From contig CM055092.1 in the NCBI GenBank assembly GCA_029204225.1, positions 26,124,122-26,188,121 on the forward strand: DNA of 64,000 nt. Reading direction: 5' to 3'. The position numbers and the translations under genes are program-made. The DNA comes from Diphasiastrum complanatum. Taxonomy: Eukaryota > Streptophyta > Lycopodiopsida > Lycopodiales > Lycopodiaceae. Positions 31,722 to 43,296 of the stretch are shown here, piece after piece; within the stretch, counting starts at the first letter, position 1, and every line of letters starts with the position of its first letter. The notes under the pieces were generated by a model, which worked only from the letters and a program-made list of their open reading frames with translations, was not told where the DNA came from and did no database searches.

Positions 31722-32380
31722 ATGGCTTCAATCAGCAGCATACAATCCAAGATCTGTATAGTTTTGGATTCATCAAAATCTAACTTTCTAGCATGGAAAG
31801 TTAAGACCTCGCTGATACTAAAGGGTGAAGGATTATTGCCCTAGGTAGATGGCACAAAGGAGATGCCTAAAATAACAAGCAAAGAGCTATGCGAATGGAG
31901 GGAGAAGAATGACAAGGCAGTAGCCTTGCTATCATCATCCATCGAGGATAGCCTCACACTTGATCTGGCTACACTCTCCAAAGCAAAGGAGATGTAGAAT
32001 ACACTACTTATGAGATTTCAAATGAAATCATGCAGTCAAATAATGATGTTGGAAGATCAGTTGACAAACCTGCAGTGGGATGGCAAAGACCTCACTTCTT
32101 TTGTAAGGAAGATGAAGGATCTATTCCTTTCCCTACACAATTCTAGAGAAAAAAATGTAGTGTCAGTAAAGAAGCAGCTCACTTATCTGTTGAGAGCCTT
32201 ACCTAGATCTTTCCAGACAACCAGAACCCTGCTTGCAAAGGATCCAACAATGACCCTTGAAAAGGCAATTGTCGAGATTCGAGCGGAAGTCAAGAACTCG
32301 TACCCACGTGTCGCATACTGTTTCACACGATATATTCATGCTCCAAAATTTTGGGGTTGCCGACAAAGAGACACTACTGA
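31722..32380 (+). pseudogene. family Cd gag, truncated, two stops
   Basis: Reading from ATG at 31722: MASISSIQSKICIVLDSSK, FLAWKVKTSLILKGEG, then a UBN2-type gag core (KDLTSFVRKMKDLF, VKKQLTYLLRALPRSFQTT). TAG codons at about 31842 and 31995 interrupt the frame. Similarity ends near 32300-32400, before any zinc knuckle, where unrelated exon-like sequence begins. Confidence 0.8.
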
Positions 32381-32583
32381 GAAGTGTCTCTTAGGAGATT
32401 CGGTCATGGATAGAGACTGAGATGAGACGAGACCAAGGTAGAAAAGCTGACATGTGGTACATGTGCCAATGACAGTCTTGTCACAACTTGTTTGGATGGT
32501 AAGATTGATGATTTTGACATTACTTGTACTTGAACGTGAAATTGTACAATATTGCTTCAGGTGTATGTGAATTGTAACTTTGT

Positions 32584-33760
32584 TTGAAATCACATGATGA
32601 GTTCCAAAGAACAATAGAAGAAAGAAAATTTAGAATTGACAGGGACAGACTCAGTGCAGTGGAATGTGCAGTTGCAGAAGATCAAGCCGTGAAGGTTTTT
32701 GTGACCGAATTTTGTTCTATTTCCATCTTGCCTGTGTGGTGCATGTCAAGAAACTTTATTTTGTTTTTTTAATACAGGACGTTGAGGTGACTTTACTCAA
32801 TAAGGGCTATAGATTAGCCTCTATTGCAAACCTAGCCAACAGAAAATCCTTTTTTAGTGTCATATGTAGTATCGACTGGAAGGCAAAGGGCAATGTCATA
32901 ACGGTGGATAAGCTACAGATGATAGCAACATCTGTTGTGGATGCCATGAGGTATATAGACTTCTTCTTTACATTGCTTTCAGTACATTCTCAAGTTCAGC
33001 ACCTTCATTGGCAGGTCATAATCGTGAATGTAATCTTATGGGTTTTAGGAACGGTGAAATCTTACGCATTCTTGCATCCACACCGAACGAGAAGGAACTA
33101 TATGCCATTCCAAATGACAACCAGAGCCTTAGATGTTTCATGGCTAAAGAAACGTACTGGTACCACATGTTCAATGAAGGAAAGAGAATGATTGGCTTTA
33201 TGAGCTCTTCTATGGACAAGGGTCTACCAGATACATTTTTGTCATTTTTTTCAGATGCTCGTGCATGCCATTTTGTGCATAGTTTTGTGGAGCTTCAAAA
33301 GAAGATGAAAAATGCCGGTGCATATGAGGACCAAGAAGAAATTGGCATGTCTTTCAAAAGAGTGTTGTACAGGCAATAATTCTCGTCGTGATTATGCTTG
33401 TATCAATTTTTTGTTGCTATCAACAACTGATTTATGGTTTCTACTTTTTGTTTGCTTCAGGTGGTTATTGTCAATGCAAAAAGCTGGACAAATATCGAGC
33501 ATACCCACTCAATGCGCAGGTTGGCTCAATCCAGACAGAGTGGATTGCATGTTTCCTGACAGGTGGGTTGACATGGCCTGTCTGATTGGGAAAAGAGGCA
33601 TTTGCCATGGTATCTAGAGTACCCAATAGGTACATATCCACCCTCTGAGAAACAACTGTACGAGAGAGAACAACTACAAAAAGCAAAGAGGGCTTGTTTA
33701 CTGGTGTCAAGGGCCTTGCAAGAGTGGCAAGGGTGACCATGTTGTTGTGTGGAGGGTGAT
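32584..33760 (+). pseudogene. multi-exon sequence of unknown identity
   Basis: Several coding-looking blocks join across plausible splice sites: RKFRIDRDRLSAVECAVAED (ending AAG|GTTTTT at about 32694), DVEVTLLNKGYRLASIANLA ... KLQMIATSVVDAMR (after AATACAG, 32778 onward), GHNRECNLMGFRNGEILRIL ... SFKRVLY (33008 onward), then GYCQCKKLDKYRAYPLNAQ (after TTGCTTCAG near 33461) and PIGTYPPSEKQLYEREQLQK (33630 onward). The third block ends CAG|GCAATAATT, another GC-type donor. Frames shift between the last blocks and the start is missing, so this copy is probably dead. I do not recognise the protein; it could be a captured or degraded host gene. Weaker coding-like text continues to about 34290 with many stops. 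Confidence 0.45.
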
Positions 33761-34309
33761 GCTTTGATGTACTCCAAATATTTGAAAGACTTGCACAACT
33801 TTGATAATCAGCAAAAAAATGTAGTCATATACCACCATAGTTACTTATAACAACTCTTTTATTATTCTGAGAAGATTTACTCAAATAATGGATATTAGCA
33901 TTGCTTAAAAAAAATTTGTATGCTTTGAATTGAATGCAGACACTTTTTGAGATTCCCGTAAAACAGAGGTAACATTCTGTACAGAGGGCTAGCCTTCTTC
34001 ACCAAATTGAAAAAATGGACAAAAGCTTAGCACATACATCACAGACTTAGGGAGTGTCGTTGTCAACAAGGAGCAAATAATAGATCTCTATCACAAGCCA
34101 TAATGGGCAAAATCGAGGTGAAATTTGTATAGAAACGAGCAACATTATGCTGAAATAATGGTACTGTGATGAAGAAATACACCACCTCCTAAAAAGCGAA
34201 AGGCTAGGCTTGATACAAAAAGTGGGTAAGAAGGATATAAAACAAGCAGAATTTTGTAAAAGCACACTAGCCTTGATTAAATCTGCAAAAAACCCTATAA
34301 GGTACACCA

Positions 34310-34860
34310 CCTAACTGTTCTGGAACTTCGATACCCAAACTTTTCGATTCCAACAAAATTCGATTCCAAAAAATTTCGATACCCAAACTTTTCGATTCCA
34401 ACAAAATCCGATTCCAAAATTTTCGATACCCGAGATTTTCGATACCCAAAAAATCTGATTCCAAAAAATTTCGATACCCAAACTTTTTGATTCCAACAAA
34501 ATTCGATTTTAAAATTTTCGATACCCGAGAATTTCGATACCCAAAAAATCCGATTCCAAAAAAGTTCGATACCCAACATTTTCAATTCCAAAAAAATCCG
34601 ATACCCGAAATATTCGATATCCAAAATTTGACATCAAGATTCGATACCAAAATTTGATATCAAAATCCAATACCAAAATTCAATTCCAAAAAATCCGATT
34701 ACAAGAATTTGATACCAAAAATTTTTTATTTTCAAAATTCGATACCCAAAATTTTGGATTCCAAAAATTCGATACCCAAAATTTTCGATTCCAAAAAAAA
34801 AAATGATTCCCAAAATTTTTGATTCCAAAAAAATTCGATGCCCAAAATACCATAAGAAAA
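34310..34860. repeat. minisatellite of alternating TTCGATACCC and TTCGATTCC units
   Basis: About 550 bp of degenerate repeats in which TTCGATACCCAAA alternates with TTCGATTCCAACAAAA or TTCGATTCCAAAAAA, unit length about 16-22 bp, roughly 30 units. The left half is regular and the right half more degraded. The minus strand gives open frames rich in GIE, GYR and FWNRI, which are only a by-product of the repeat. Confidence 0.85.
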
Positions 34861-35006
34861 GTCATCTCTTGTGGCATGAAATAATGCATGCCTTTTATTA
34901 GCTATGCTTCCGAAACACTCTCTCTCTAGAATGAGACCGATACGTGGGGGATGGGGGTGTATTGGAAGTTTTGCAATAGAAGGTTTGTGTCAAAAATAGG
35001 GGGAGC

Positions 35007-35144
35007 ATGGCGACCACAGCTCGGAAACTAGCTCGCCGCTCGGACTTTTTGGCTCGTAGAATGGTAAACCTCTCGAAAGCATTACTAGACTTCTCTCATG
35101 TTGATAGAGACGATCATCAGCTTGCTCTGAAGAAGTGTGTATGA
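35007..35144 (+). CDS. short basic ORF, 45 codons, unrecognised
   Basis: ATG in a good context (GGAGCATGGCG), reading MATTARKLARRSDFLARRMV, then NLSKALLDFSHVDRDDHQLA and a stop at 35142. Base composition is more GC-rich than the surroundings. It ends about 100 bp before the gypsy LTR at 35251, so it may be the first exon of a gene cut off by that insertion (a GT donor is available at the end). No family recognised. Confidence 0.3.
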   Translation: MATTARKLARRSDFLARRMVNLSKALLDFSHVDRDDHQLALKKCV

Positions 35145-35250
35145 TGTCTAAAGCGTCATTGGTGATGCAATTTAAGGAATTTGTCATTCTAAAAGACTGT
35201 CGCATTATGTTTAACTACAATTTTGTCTGATCAAAAATATGCATCTAAAT

Positions 35251-35668
35251 TGTGACTATAAGGAAATTGGGGCCCTTATGTGTACATGGTCATAATTAAT
35301 GGTTGTAGGCCTAACCACATGGTGGTGGAGTTGGTATGGGTCTTTTAGTGAGTCATTGGGGAACTGGATGATGTGGCCCAGATAGGCTGCAGAGGTGTCC
35401 AATGAGGTGTCATAGTGCACTACTAGTGGTGCATGGGCCTTGGAGGGTATAAGTATGCCTATTGGGCTCTCACTAGTGTATGCTTGATTGCATGACTGGC
35501 AGTCATATGCTGCTGGTGTGATGCCTCATTCCTCATTGTGATTGATCCATAGCTTGGGGGCTAGATCCGTTCGACCTAGGTTTGGTTGGGTTGGTCTGTC
35601 CACCATCCATTTCCCTTGTGTTGCTTGTGATTGGCATGCCTAGAATAGGATTCTTGGTTTAGAACCTT
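35251..35668 (+). repeat. 5' LTR of Ty3/gypsy element E
   Basis: About 418 bp matching 39730-40149 at well over 90% by eye (TGTGACTATAAG, GGGGCCCTTATGTGTACATG, ATAGCTTGGGGGCTAGAT). The exact right end is uncertain. I could not find a convincing primer-binding site after it. Confidence 0.85.
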
Positions 35669-38600
35669 GAACGTAATTTTTCGGTTAAGCAGAGCAAATG
35701 GATAGGAATGAAGTTCCTGTGGGGTGAGACAATTTTCTCGTCTCCTTGGAAATTTTCCTAGCATCACCTACAATGATGGCCCCCTAAATTTTTTAACTCA
35801 TAGTAGCCAACCTGGGATAAGACTATTATGGAACTACATAAAAGCAATAAGTACAGAGACAACCAAATGCAAAATCATTTTTACTCAATTATAAGCCATT
35901 ATTTCAAAACAACTTGTGCTAAACCGAAAAAATTTTCCGGCGATGGAAACGTCCCGAAGTTGTCGATGACTGGGTAAACCATTAATCAGCTATTTTGGTT
36001 TGCACAGTGTCCCAGATGAAAAGCGAATATTATTAGTTTTGTTGTTTCTTGACGGCAAGGCCTCCTCGTGGTGGTGGTCCTACTTGTGAAACTAGTGTCT
36101 TAAGTTAGATTCCTAATGGAATTCCATAAGGCTTTAGTCACAATTCACGATTCTGATTGAAAATTTGCTTTCTTAACTGCAAAATGGGCAACCAAGAATT
36201 GGACAGTACTGTCCAAGAGTTCTTGGATTTTTTGGCCAAGTTCCGCTTTGTGAAGGGAAGTTGGCATAGTGGCAGTTCATTCTTGGACTGCAAGCCAATT
36301 TTCAAATCAAGTGCAAATGAAATATCCTCCTATGATTGCACTGTGATTGCCTCATGAAAAGACACGCACGGGCAAACGGCCCCGATGCCTAACATGGAAA
36401 AGACTAAAACAGTGTGAAGCAGTTTTTTTGATAAGCTTGAAGTTGGGGCGTACCAACATAATTTGTAAAGAATAAGTGAAGCCAATAAAAATTACGAGTT
36501 TATTCCCACTCATTCCTCAATAAGTTGGGATTGGTACTCTGAAGTTGGAATGTGAAATTCCCAAGAACTTCAATAGCACCGGTATTGTTAATCTCAAATT
36601 TTATGTAATTTGCATATTAATCGAGATTTTGAGACACTTTGATCAGGAAGTGGAGGGCCTTCATGGAGGAACAACCTATGGTATGGGATGCAGACAATTC
36701 CAAAATGAAGATCTAAAATTAACTAGATCAGTTGACCATAGAATGGCCGTAAATCTAATTGATGCCAAATACTATGGGTCATAGAACGGGTGTTTTGTTG
36801 AAAATTTGAGATATTGGTCATGACCTCTGTTAGATACTTCAAATTTACAAAACCAAAACCCAGGCAAGCTATTTCTTTATAAAAGATATATTGCTGAATT
36901 TCTTAAAAATTAACCGTTTTCTTATGATTCCTTGGAAGGTAATTTTTTATTACCCGTTCACCTTGGACGTTGTCATAGAAATGGTTGATAGAAATATTTT
37001 CCGAATTGTTTTCTTATGTAAATCTTCAATAACTCATTTTTTGGATTTACGAGTCAATTCTCAGTGTTGGTAATGAAAACGACCTTTTATTAAGTCATTC
37101 ACAAAAATGTGTTGGGACATTATCAATATTTGGTTACGATAATGCAACATCTTTCTTGACTTTCAAGATTTTCTCGGATCTCTTCTTTATTTCTCCTTGG
37201 GCAAATCAGATTGATATGAACCCCTTGGAAAACTTGTGTTGTTTCCTGTTAAAAAAGGGGAGAAGTAGGAAGAAAAGAGAGTTATCAAGGAGAAACATCT
37301 ATCATAGATTCCAGGAGAAATCTGTTATATCAATTGATGGTAAGCCAGTTTCAAGAATCCGAAACGATAGGATATTTTTATTTTGATATCTGGTTTGAAG
37401 ATGTAAAATACGGAAATTAGAAAACACTCTTGTGTAGAACATTGGCTGATTACAAGTCCGATTGATTTGTGTCAGAACTATGAATTCTATTGCAAAATGA
37501 GGTTTGTTGAAATCTGTTCCTTGTTGGAAACAGTCGACTTGATCTTAGTGAGGACTAGGGATCCGTGGGTTGATACAAGGAAGGAAATTCGCACTAACAA
37601 TATATTCTTTTGGGTTAATCTCCAGTTGAGATTTTGGTTTTGAAATGGCACTCTTTGAGAAATAATTTCTCTTAGAGGATAATCAAGTTATAGGATTTTT
37701 GGTTAATAAAGTATTGTGTACAGATCAGGAGATATCTGTAGAGATATGCTATGTAGTGAATCTTTGTGAGAAAAACCTTTTGTACAAACTTTTAATCATG
37801 TGGAAAGTATTCCTTGAACTAAGCTATTTGCATGCATAGGCATATTGATGAGAATTTTATAGAGACAATTTCTCACTTGGTTATAGTGATTGTAATTTCT
37901 CACTGAGAATTGCTATTGACCTAGGTGGAATTAGAATCAGATTGAATGTGGTGTCTTGGATCCACACATATACATTCAAATATTTTCTAAATCCAATATA
38001 GCTAACTGAGTTAGAAGCACTACTTTTGAATTAGTTGTTTGAGTCAACAATATAACTTCTCTTTTGGATATTATTGTTGAAATGTATTGCTTATAAGTCG
38101 CAACCTTTATGCGTCAAGTTTAGATTCATATAAAAGCTCATGTGCATAGAATACACGAGAACTTTTGGCCATATCTTTTCCCAATTGGAAAGGATAGAAC
38201 GCTATCCCGGAAGACTCAGGAGAGTTGGATAGTTGTTGGTTGCCAGAAGTTAGAACTTCATGTAATGAGATTCTGGTAAATCTTAAGTTATTCTAAATTA
38301 GATCTTAAGAGTAAATTCTAGACGTATTCTAGATTGGACCTTAACTTTGGAATGAAACTTTGTGCCATGGCTTAAGTAAGGGCATTTTTTGAAATACAAT
38401 CTTTATATATGGCACCATATTTGAGTTGGAAAAGTCTGAAAGTTTTCAGATGAAAAGGACTTTTTGGAACAACTCATGTGTCTTTTTAAAATTGTGATAC
38501 ACTCTTATGATATGGTATGGTCTTGGGAATCTGGAGAGTTGGAATTGGCGAATCATAACTCAGACTCTAGGATATACCTGATCCATAAGAGAGGATTGTG

Positions 38601-39114
38601 TTCATGGTAAGATTACCCCAGATGAATAAACAAGATAGTGGAATTTTGGTACGATTGATCATCTTACCAAATTAGCTATGTTTATTCTAGAAAAGACCAA
38701 GTGGTTATAGAGTGTCTGTTTAAGATTTACGGGTTACCAAGTAACATTATGAACATTTGCGATTTGAAGTTCACTGGTCGCTTTTGGTCGATCGTATTCA
38801 TTGAACTAGGACTCTAAGCTTAAAATTCTTTAGTTCATTGGTAGTTACCTATGTTAGGTTATCACATTCTTTTATTGAGTATAAGACAAGAATCCGATGA
38901 ATTATGATTGACGAATCATAGTTTAGATTCTAGTTATACTTAATCGTCTAAAAGAAGGATTACCTGTGTGATTAAAAGATCAGATAAGATATGTATTTAT
39001 ATTTTGATAGCAATCTCCTCAGAGAGGAAATTATCCTTGATGGAGATTGAGTTATTGTAAGCATTTGACCATCGGTTATAGCCGGATTTGAGCCTAGGTC
39101 ACCCATTGCAGTAG
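35669..39114 (+). mobile_element. degraded interior of gypsy element E
   Basis: Little is readable. Near 38640-38830 the plus strand still gives TIDHLTKLAMFI, EKTK and, after shifts, RFTGYQV and a SLVAFGRS piece, which correspond to the integrase core of Ty3/gypsy (DHLTK ... LHGLP ... F...FW). The rest (35.8-38.6 kb) shows no gag or RT motif I can identify. Open frames at 36157 and 37156 have no support. Confidence 0.6.
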
Positions 39115-39630
39115 AGACTCGAATGATCAAGTTTCAAAAGGTAGCGGATTTCCTACATGATATGCAGAGAATGCTACGGATTGCACGTGAAAATGTACAG
39201 TGTGCCCAGGATAGGGAACGACATTATGCAAATCTAAAAAGATCACCGAGAGACTTCCAAGTGGGAGATTTATAAATTTCTCCTAGATATAGAGGACCAT
39301 ATCAGATCTTGAAAAAGATCGGATCCTTAGCTTACCAGTTGGACCTCCCGGAAGGAACTCAAGTGCACCCGGTTTTTCACGTAAGCCGACTCAAGAAGAG
39401 TCTACGTGAAAGAGAGCATCTTGGTTCTGAAGATCAATTGGGCCTGTTGGATAAAATATCGGGTGTGTCTTGACTTGAACTCAGAAGGATCTTGGATACA
39501 AGAACTAAACAATTGATAAATCATATAGCTACCAAGCATCTGATTCGATGGAAGAGTCGCACAGACGATGATGATTCCTTGGAACAAGAAGGAAGCTTAA
39601 GGAGAAACTTTTCCAATTTTAAGTTTTGAG
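39115..39630 (+). pseudogene. gypsy integrase C terminus with chromodomain-like end
   Basis: The plus strand reads ADFLHDMQRMLRIARENVQC, DRERHYANLKRSPRDFQVGD, a stop, then YRGPYQILKKIG and QVHPVFHVSRLKK, the standard C-terminal end of Ty3/gypsy integrase. Further on TRTKQLINHIATKHLIRWKS resembles a chromodomain-like tail. One TAA replaces a codon in the GD(K/L)V motif and a shift follows. It ends about 100 bp before the 3' LTR. Confidence 0.9.
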
Positions 39631-39729
39631 GACAGAACTTGAATAAGGAAGGAAGACTATCATGCCCATGACTGGTCTCGGGTGGCATGTCCACACTAGG
39701 GATCAATAGACCAACAACCGTAAGTTAAT

Positions 39730-40149
39730 TGTGACTATAAGAGAATTGGGGCCCTTATGTGTACATGGTCATAATTAATGGTTGTAGGCCTAAACACATG
39801 GTGGTGGAGTTGGTATGGGTCTTTCAGTGAGTCATTGGAGAACTGGATAATGTGGCCCAGATAGGCTGCAAAGGTGTCCAGTGAGGTGTCATAGTGCACT
39901 ACTAATGGTGCATGGGCCTTGGAGGATATAAGTATACCTATTGGGCTCTCACTAGTGTATGCTTGATTGCATGACTGGTAGCCGTATGTTGCTGGTGTGA
40001 TGCCTCATTCCTCTTTGTGATTTGATCCATAGCTTGGGGGCTAGATTCGTTCGATCTAGGTTTGATTGGGTTGTTTGTCCCCACCATCTGTTTCCCTTGT
40101 GTTTCTTGTGACTGGCATGCTTATAATAGGACTCTTGATTTAGGACCTT
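39730..40149 (+). repeat. 3' LTR of Ty3/gypsy element E
   Basis: Direct repeat of 35251-35668 at a distance of 4.48 kb. Substitutions are scattered, indicating an older insertion than element C1. Confidence 0.85.
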
Positions 40150-40549
40150 ATTTCCATAGTCAGATCTGACCTAGATGGAATGGTGTACCAGTCTGTAAGA
40201 GTTAAGGATTAAAGAATCTCAAGATCTTATAAAAAAAACACTAACAAATAGCACTTTTTCCATGATTTTTTGAGATCCCTTGGAGCTAACTCTTGAAACT
40301 TTGTCAGTCACTAAATCTGACTCATATACATCTTTAAAAATCTCTACAAGAGTTATTGATGAAAATCCTCAAAATTGAGTGTATGCAAGGATTCTAAAAA
40401 GCAAGATCTTTGAAACCTTCGCAAAGCATCAGAATCTACAAACCAACCTTTGTAGAGGACATAAATGGAATCAGAGTAGTGAATTTAGCCTACCTACACG
40501 GTTTGATCTTAAAAATCTATTATTTGGAGCAAGTTCTACGAGAGTTCAC

Positions 40550-40640
40550 CTCCTGCAAGGGTTGAACCTTTGCAGACAGGCTGAACCTTCGCAGGACAGT
40601 GAAATCACCTTCTAAACCTTCGTAGACTTCTGAGGTCTTA
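40550..40640. repeat. AACCTTYGCAG-type short repeats
   Basis: AACCTTTGCAG, AACCTTCGCAG and AACCTTCGTAG occur at about 40565, 40582 and 40615, with related words at 40416-40460. They lie 100-170 bp upstream of a TATA box and could be cis elements or just local duplication. Confidence 0.5.
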
Positions 40641-40732
40641 TAATATTGTAACAAAGGTCCTTGCAAAATTTTGGTTGGAACTGAACTGGAGAAAGTGCAC
40701 TTCTCCTAATACAAACTCTGATTTTCGCGCGC

Positions 40733-40740
40733 TATATAAG
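40733..40740 (+). promoter_or_regulatory. TATA box of a candidate promoter
   Basis: CGCGCGCTATATAAGGGC is a well-formed TATA context, followed by a leader of about 280 bp and an ATG at 41017. Transcription is inferred from sequence only. Confidence 0.5.
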
Positions 40741-41016
40741 GGCAGATTGGCACTTCAATCAGCGAAGCTCTGCCAAAAATTTCTTTGAAATTTTCAAGTT
40801 CTCCGATCACGATGAAAATTTTCACACTCTCATCTGCCCTCACAGCCACCTGCTCTACACTCAGTTCTACCATTACTGCTTTTATTTTCACGATTTTCAC
40901 CTTTTGCCAGTTTTTTATGCCTTTCAACCATTTTTTACACCTTTTTCACCTTTTTGAGTGCCTTTTCGCCTTTCCACATTTCCATTCATAATACCCCTTA
41001 CCATCCATCTAACAAC

Positions 41017-42103
41017 ATGACATTATCTTCTTCTACTGACAATACTGGCATGAAGAAGGTCATCACATGCAAGGTGCCTTCTGCCACACAGATTTAGAAC
41101 CTGTTGTCTGATTTCTTGATCAAACCTTGGCTTCAGACTGCTGGCTCCCTTCTTGAAGCAATGGGCTTTTTGTCAGTGCTCTTCTCTTCTGACAACAACA
41201 TGGATATCGCGCTCCATGCTTACACCACTTGGATGCACTGAAGTTGTGTTTCCATATCTTGTACCAAGGTACTACGTACAAGGTATGCATTAATGCTAAC
41301 TCCATGGTGACCGTCGACATAGTGTCCGGTGATCGCCGACCCATCTCCCATCGCCAAGCCAAAAATCTCATCAAACCTTACGTAACCCAGACTGCTCCTC
41401 AACTCCCCGTTAAAACTAGCAATAGGTATTTGATAGAGGCTATCGATAATTCCATAATCCAAGCCGCTGCATACTTGTTGAACAACTTCTTAGTTGTTTC
41501 GACTTTTCACAAGGACTGAATACAGTCCATGCTGCTAAGCCAAATCATGGAATCCTTCATAGAATTCCCGAGCTCCTTGGTGGTACCATACGACTAGCAT
41601 ACCTTCCTCATGCACGAGCTCTCCATCGCTATCAAGCCTAACATGTGCGATCGCATCATAGCAGGATCACTGTTGTGCAACTTTGCCTGTGCACTTCTCG
41701 AAGAGAAGGTTCGCGGGTTTAACCGCTCCACCATCCTTTCTGCCACTGTTCCACACACTAACTTATACCCTCTTGATGCTGCATCCACCTCCACCCAACC
41801 AGTAGTTACTGACACAATGGCCAGCAAGCGTATGTGTGGTGCAGCCCCATCTTCATCTAGCCCTCCTGCCAACAGACAACGCACCGCACCGCTGCAACTC
41901 ACTTCCACTATTTCCATAGCCACAGCTTTCTCTTCCAGTCAACCCTTTGCTACCACCACCACGTTTGCTCTTATTGTTCCCATTTCGACATCCTCTACCT
42001 CTGTTCATGCATCTTCCACCGTTGCCATCACCATTGGTTCTTCCATCCCTCTTGCATCCACTTCTACTACACTTCTCCCTATAAACCCCCTCGATTCACA
42101 TCT
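41017..42103 (+). pseudogene. unrecognised broken ORF with Ser/Thr-rich tail
   Basis: From ATG at 41017 the text reads MTLSSSTDNTGMKKVITCKV, a TAG, then LLSDFLIKPWLQTAGSLLEA and DIALHAYTTWMH. Around 41225 the frame changes and continues LDALKLCFHILYQGTTYKVC, INANSMVTVDIVSGDRRPIS, crosses TGA (41517) and TAG (about 41595) in the same frame and goes on to a Ser/Thr/Pro-rich tail (41830-42080). A complete version would be near 350 residues. I recognise no family. Gag of an unknown element, or a lineage-specific host protein, are both open. It is C/T-richer than its neighbours and is cut at about 42103 by copia family Cd sequence. Confidence 0.45.
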
Positions 42104-42431
42104 TGAAGAAACAAAATGTTTCTATTGCCAAAGCCTTGCTAGCTCTCCACTCTGATTTTGACAGAAAAGACACAAGAAAAAAAATTGTTCGCGAACAATT
42201 TCGCGACACATAGCATGAAATTGTTTCGTGACACAAAATCATTTTTGCTCCACGAACGACCAAGAAGATCAGCCAAGTACCAAGGGATACAAGTATTTGA
42301 TCAGATATCATGACATCAGTAGAAGTACTCTAGATCATGGCTATTCTGTCACTCTTGTAATTCGTGATTAGTTGTAGATGTTTAATCTTTCTGATCTTGA
42401 AGTTACACGATGCGAAGCGAAAAACATTTTC
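42104..42431 (+). repeat. family Cd 3' end and first part of its LTR
   Basis: Matches 53716-54030: AAACAAAATGTTTCTA.TGCC then the LTR start TGTTCGCGAACAATTTCGCG at 42186 and TGACACAAAATC at 42232. Stops abruptly at about 42431, where it meets an inverted copy of the same LTR. Confidence 0.8.
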
Positions 42432-43084
42432 GAATAAGATCAATTCGTTTGGAATTCAGATATAATTGCTGGTCACTACCGGCTATTTTATTCCTACAAT
42501 CCTCCAAAATGTAGACAGGCACTACTGATCTACATTATAGATTATTATAGCATTCAACAAAATCAAACCAATGTGCGAAATTGAATAATCAAGTGAATCA
42601 GATTCATGAATAGTAGTAGACAAATATTCATTCTAGATTATACAATCATTCAAAATAGTATGTGTATAACAACTACAATATTATCTATTGATCTTCTGAT
42701 TTTTCAAGCACTGTGTGACAGATTCACAAAGTGCATTGGCATGAGAGAAATACAGTTCTCTCATGAATAATGTCTTGCTTACTAGCGAACTTCTGGATTT
42801 GTTGATCCTTTTACACAATTGTCATGTATTATGTATATTTTTGTCTTACTTGGTATTATGCATCAAGCAGAAAGTAGATAGTTCACGAACTTTTTCGTGT
42901 TGCATCGTGTAACTTCTAGATCAGAAAGATTAAACATCTACAACTAATCACGAATTACAAGAGTGGCAGATTAGCCATGATCTAGAGTACTTCTGCTGAT
43001 GTCATGATATCTAATCAAATACTTGTACCCCTTGATACTGTTGATCTTCTTGGTCATTCGTGGAGCAAGAATGATTTTGTGTCA
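42432..43084 (-). repeat. family Cd LTR fragment, inverted
   Basis: Read on the minus strand from 43084 (TGACACAAAATCATTCTTGC) it follows the LTR at 53838 for about 650 bp. With the preceding feature it forms an inverted repeat: 42232-42431 pairs with 42880-43084. It ends on the right exactly where element B's LTR fragment begins. Confidence 0.85.
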
Positions 43085-43087
43085 ATT

Positions 43088-43282
43088 TAGTAGGGTACTG
43101 TTGATGTACGGACAATAGCTTCTATTTATGTTTTATTCATGTTTGATCAACTTCTATTAGAATTAGCATTCTATTTTGTGTGTAGATGCTGATTTTTAAC
43201 ATTGGCAAGATTGGTGAATTGCTTGTTTTTGTAACCAAAGATCTTTAGATGATTTGGATCTGAATTGGTCCCAAATCTTTCA
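43088..43282 (+). repeat. 5' LTR of copia element B, only the last 195 bp
   Basis: Matches the last part of the 3' LTR (46983-47176), for example GTGTGTAGATGCTGATTTTT and AGATCTTTAGATGATTTGGA. The 5' two thirds are gone at the junction with the inverted Cd fragment. Confidence 0.9.
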
Positions 43283-43284
43283 GA

Positions 43285-43296
43285 TGGTATCAGAGC
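43285..43296 (+). other. element B primer-binding site
   Basis: TGGTATCAGAGC two bases after the LTR end (CTTTCA), complementary to initiator tRNA-Met. Confidence 0.95.

Noticed and set aside
34267-34889. Minus-strand proteins rich in GIE and GYR repeats
   Set aside because: All are translations of the minisatellite in different frames, with no independent support.
36157-37386. Small plus-strand ORFs inside the gypsy element
   Set aside because: Short, no motifs, and located in the highly degraded interior of an old element.
40500-42155. Integrated pararetrovirus
   Set aside because: I considered it because of the TATA box and Ser/Thr-rich protein, but there is no movement-protein, RT or coat zinc-knuckle signal nearby.
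42104-42155. C-terminal end of the unknown ORF as part of one protein
   Set aside because: This part matches the tail of copia family Cd (53.7 kb) in DNA, so the ORF only runs into it by chance after a junction.
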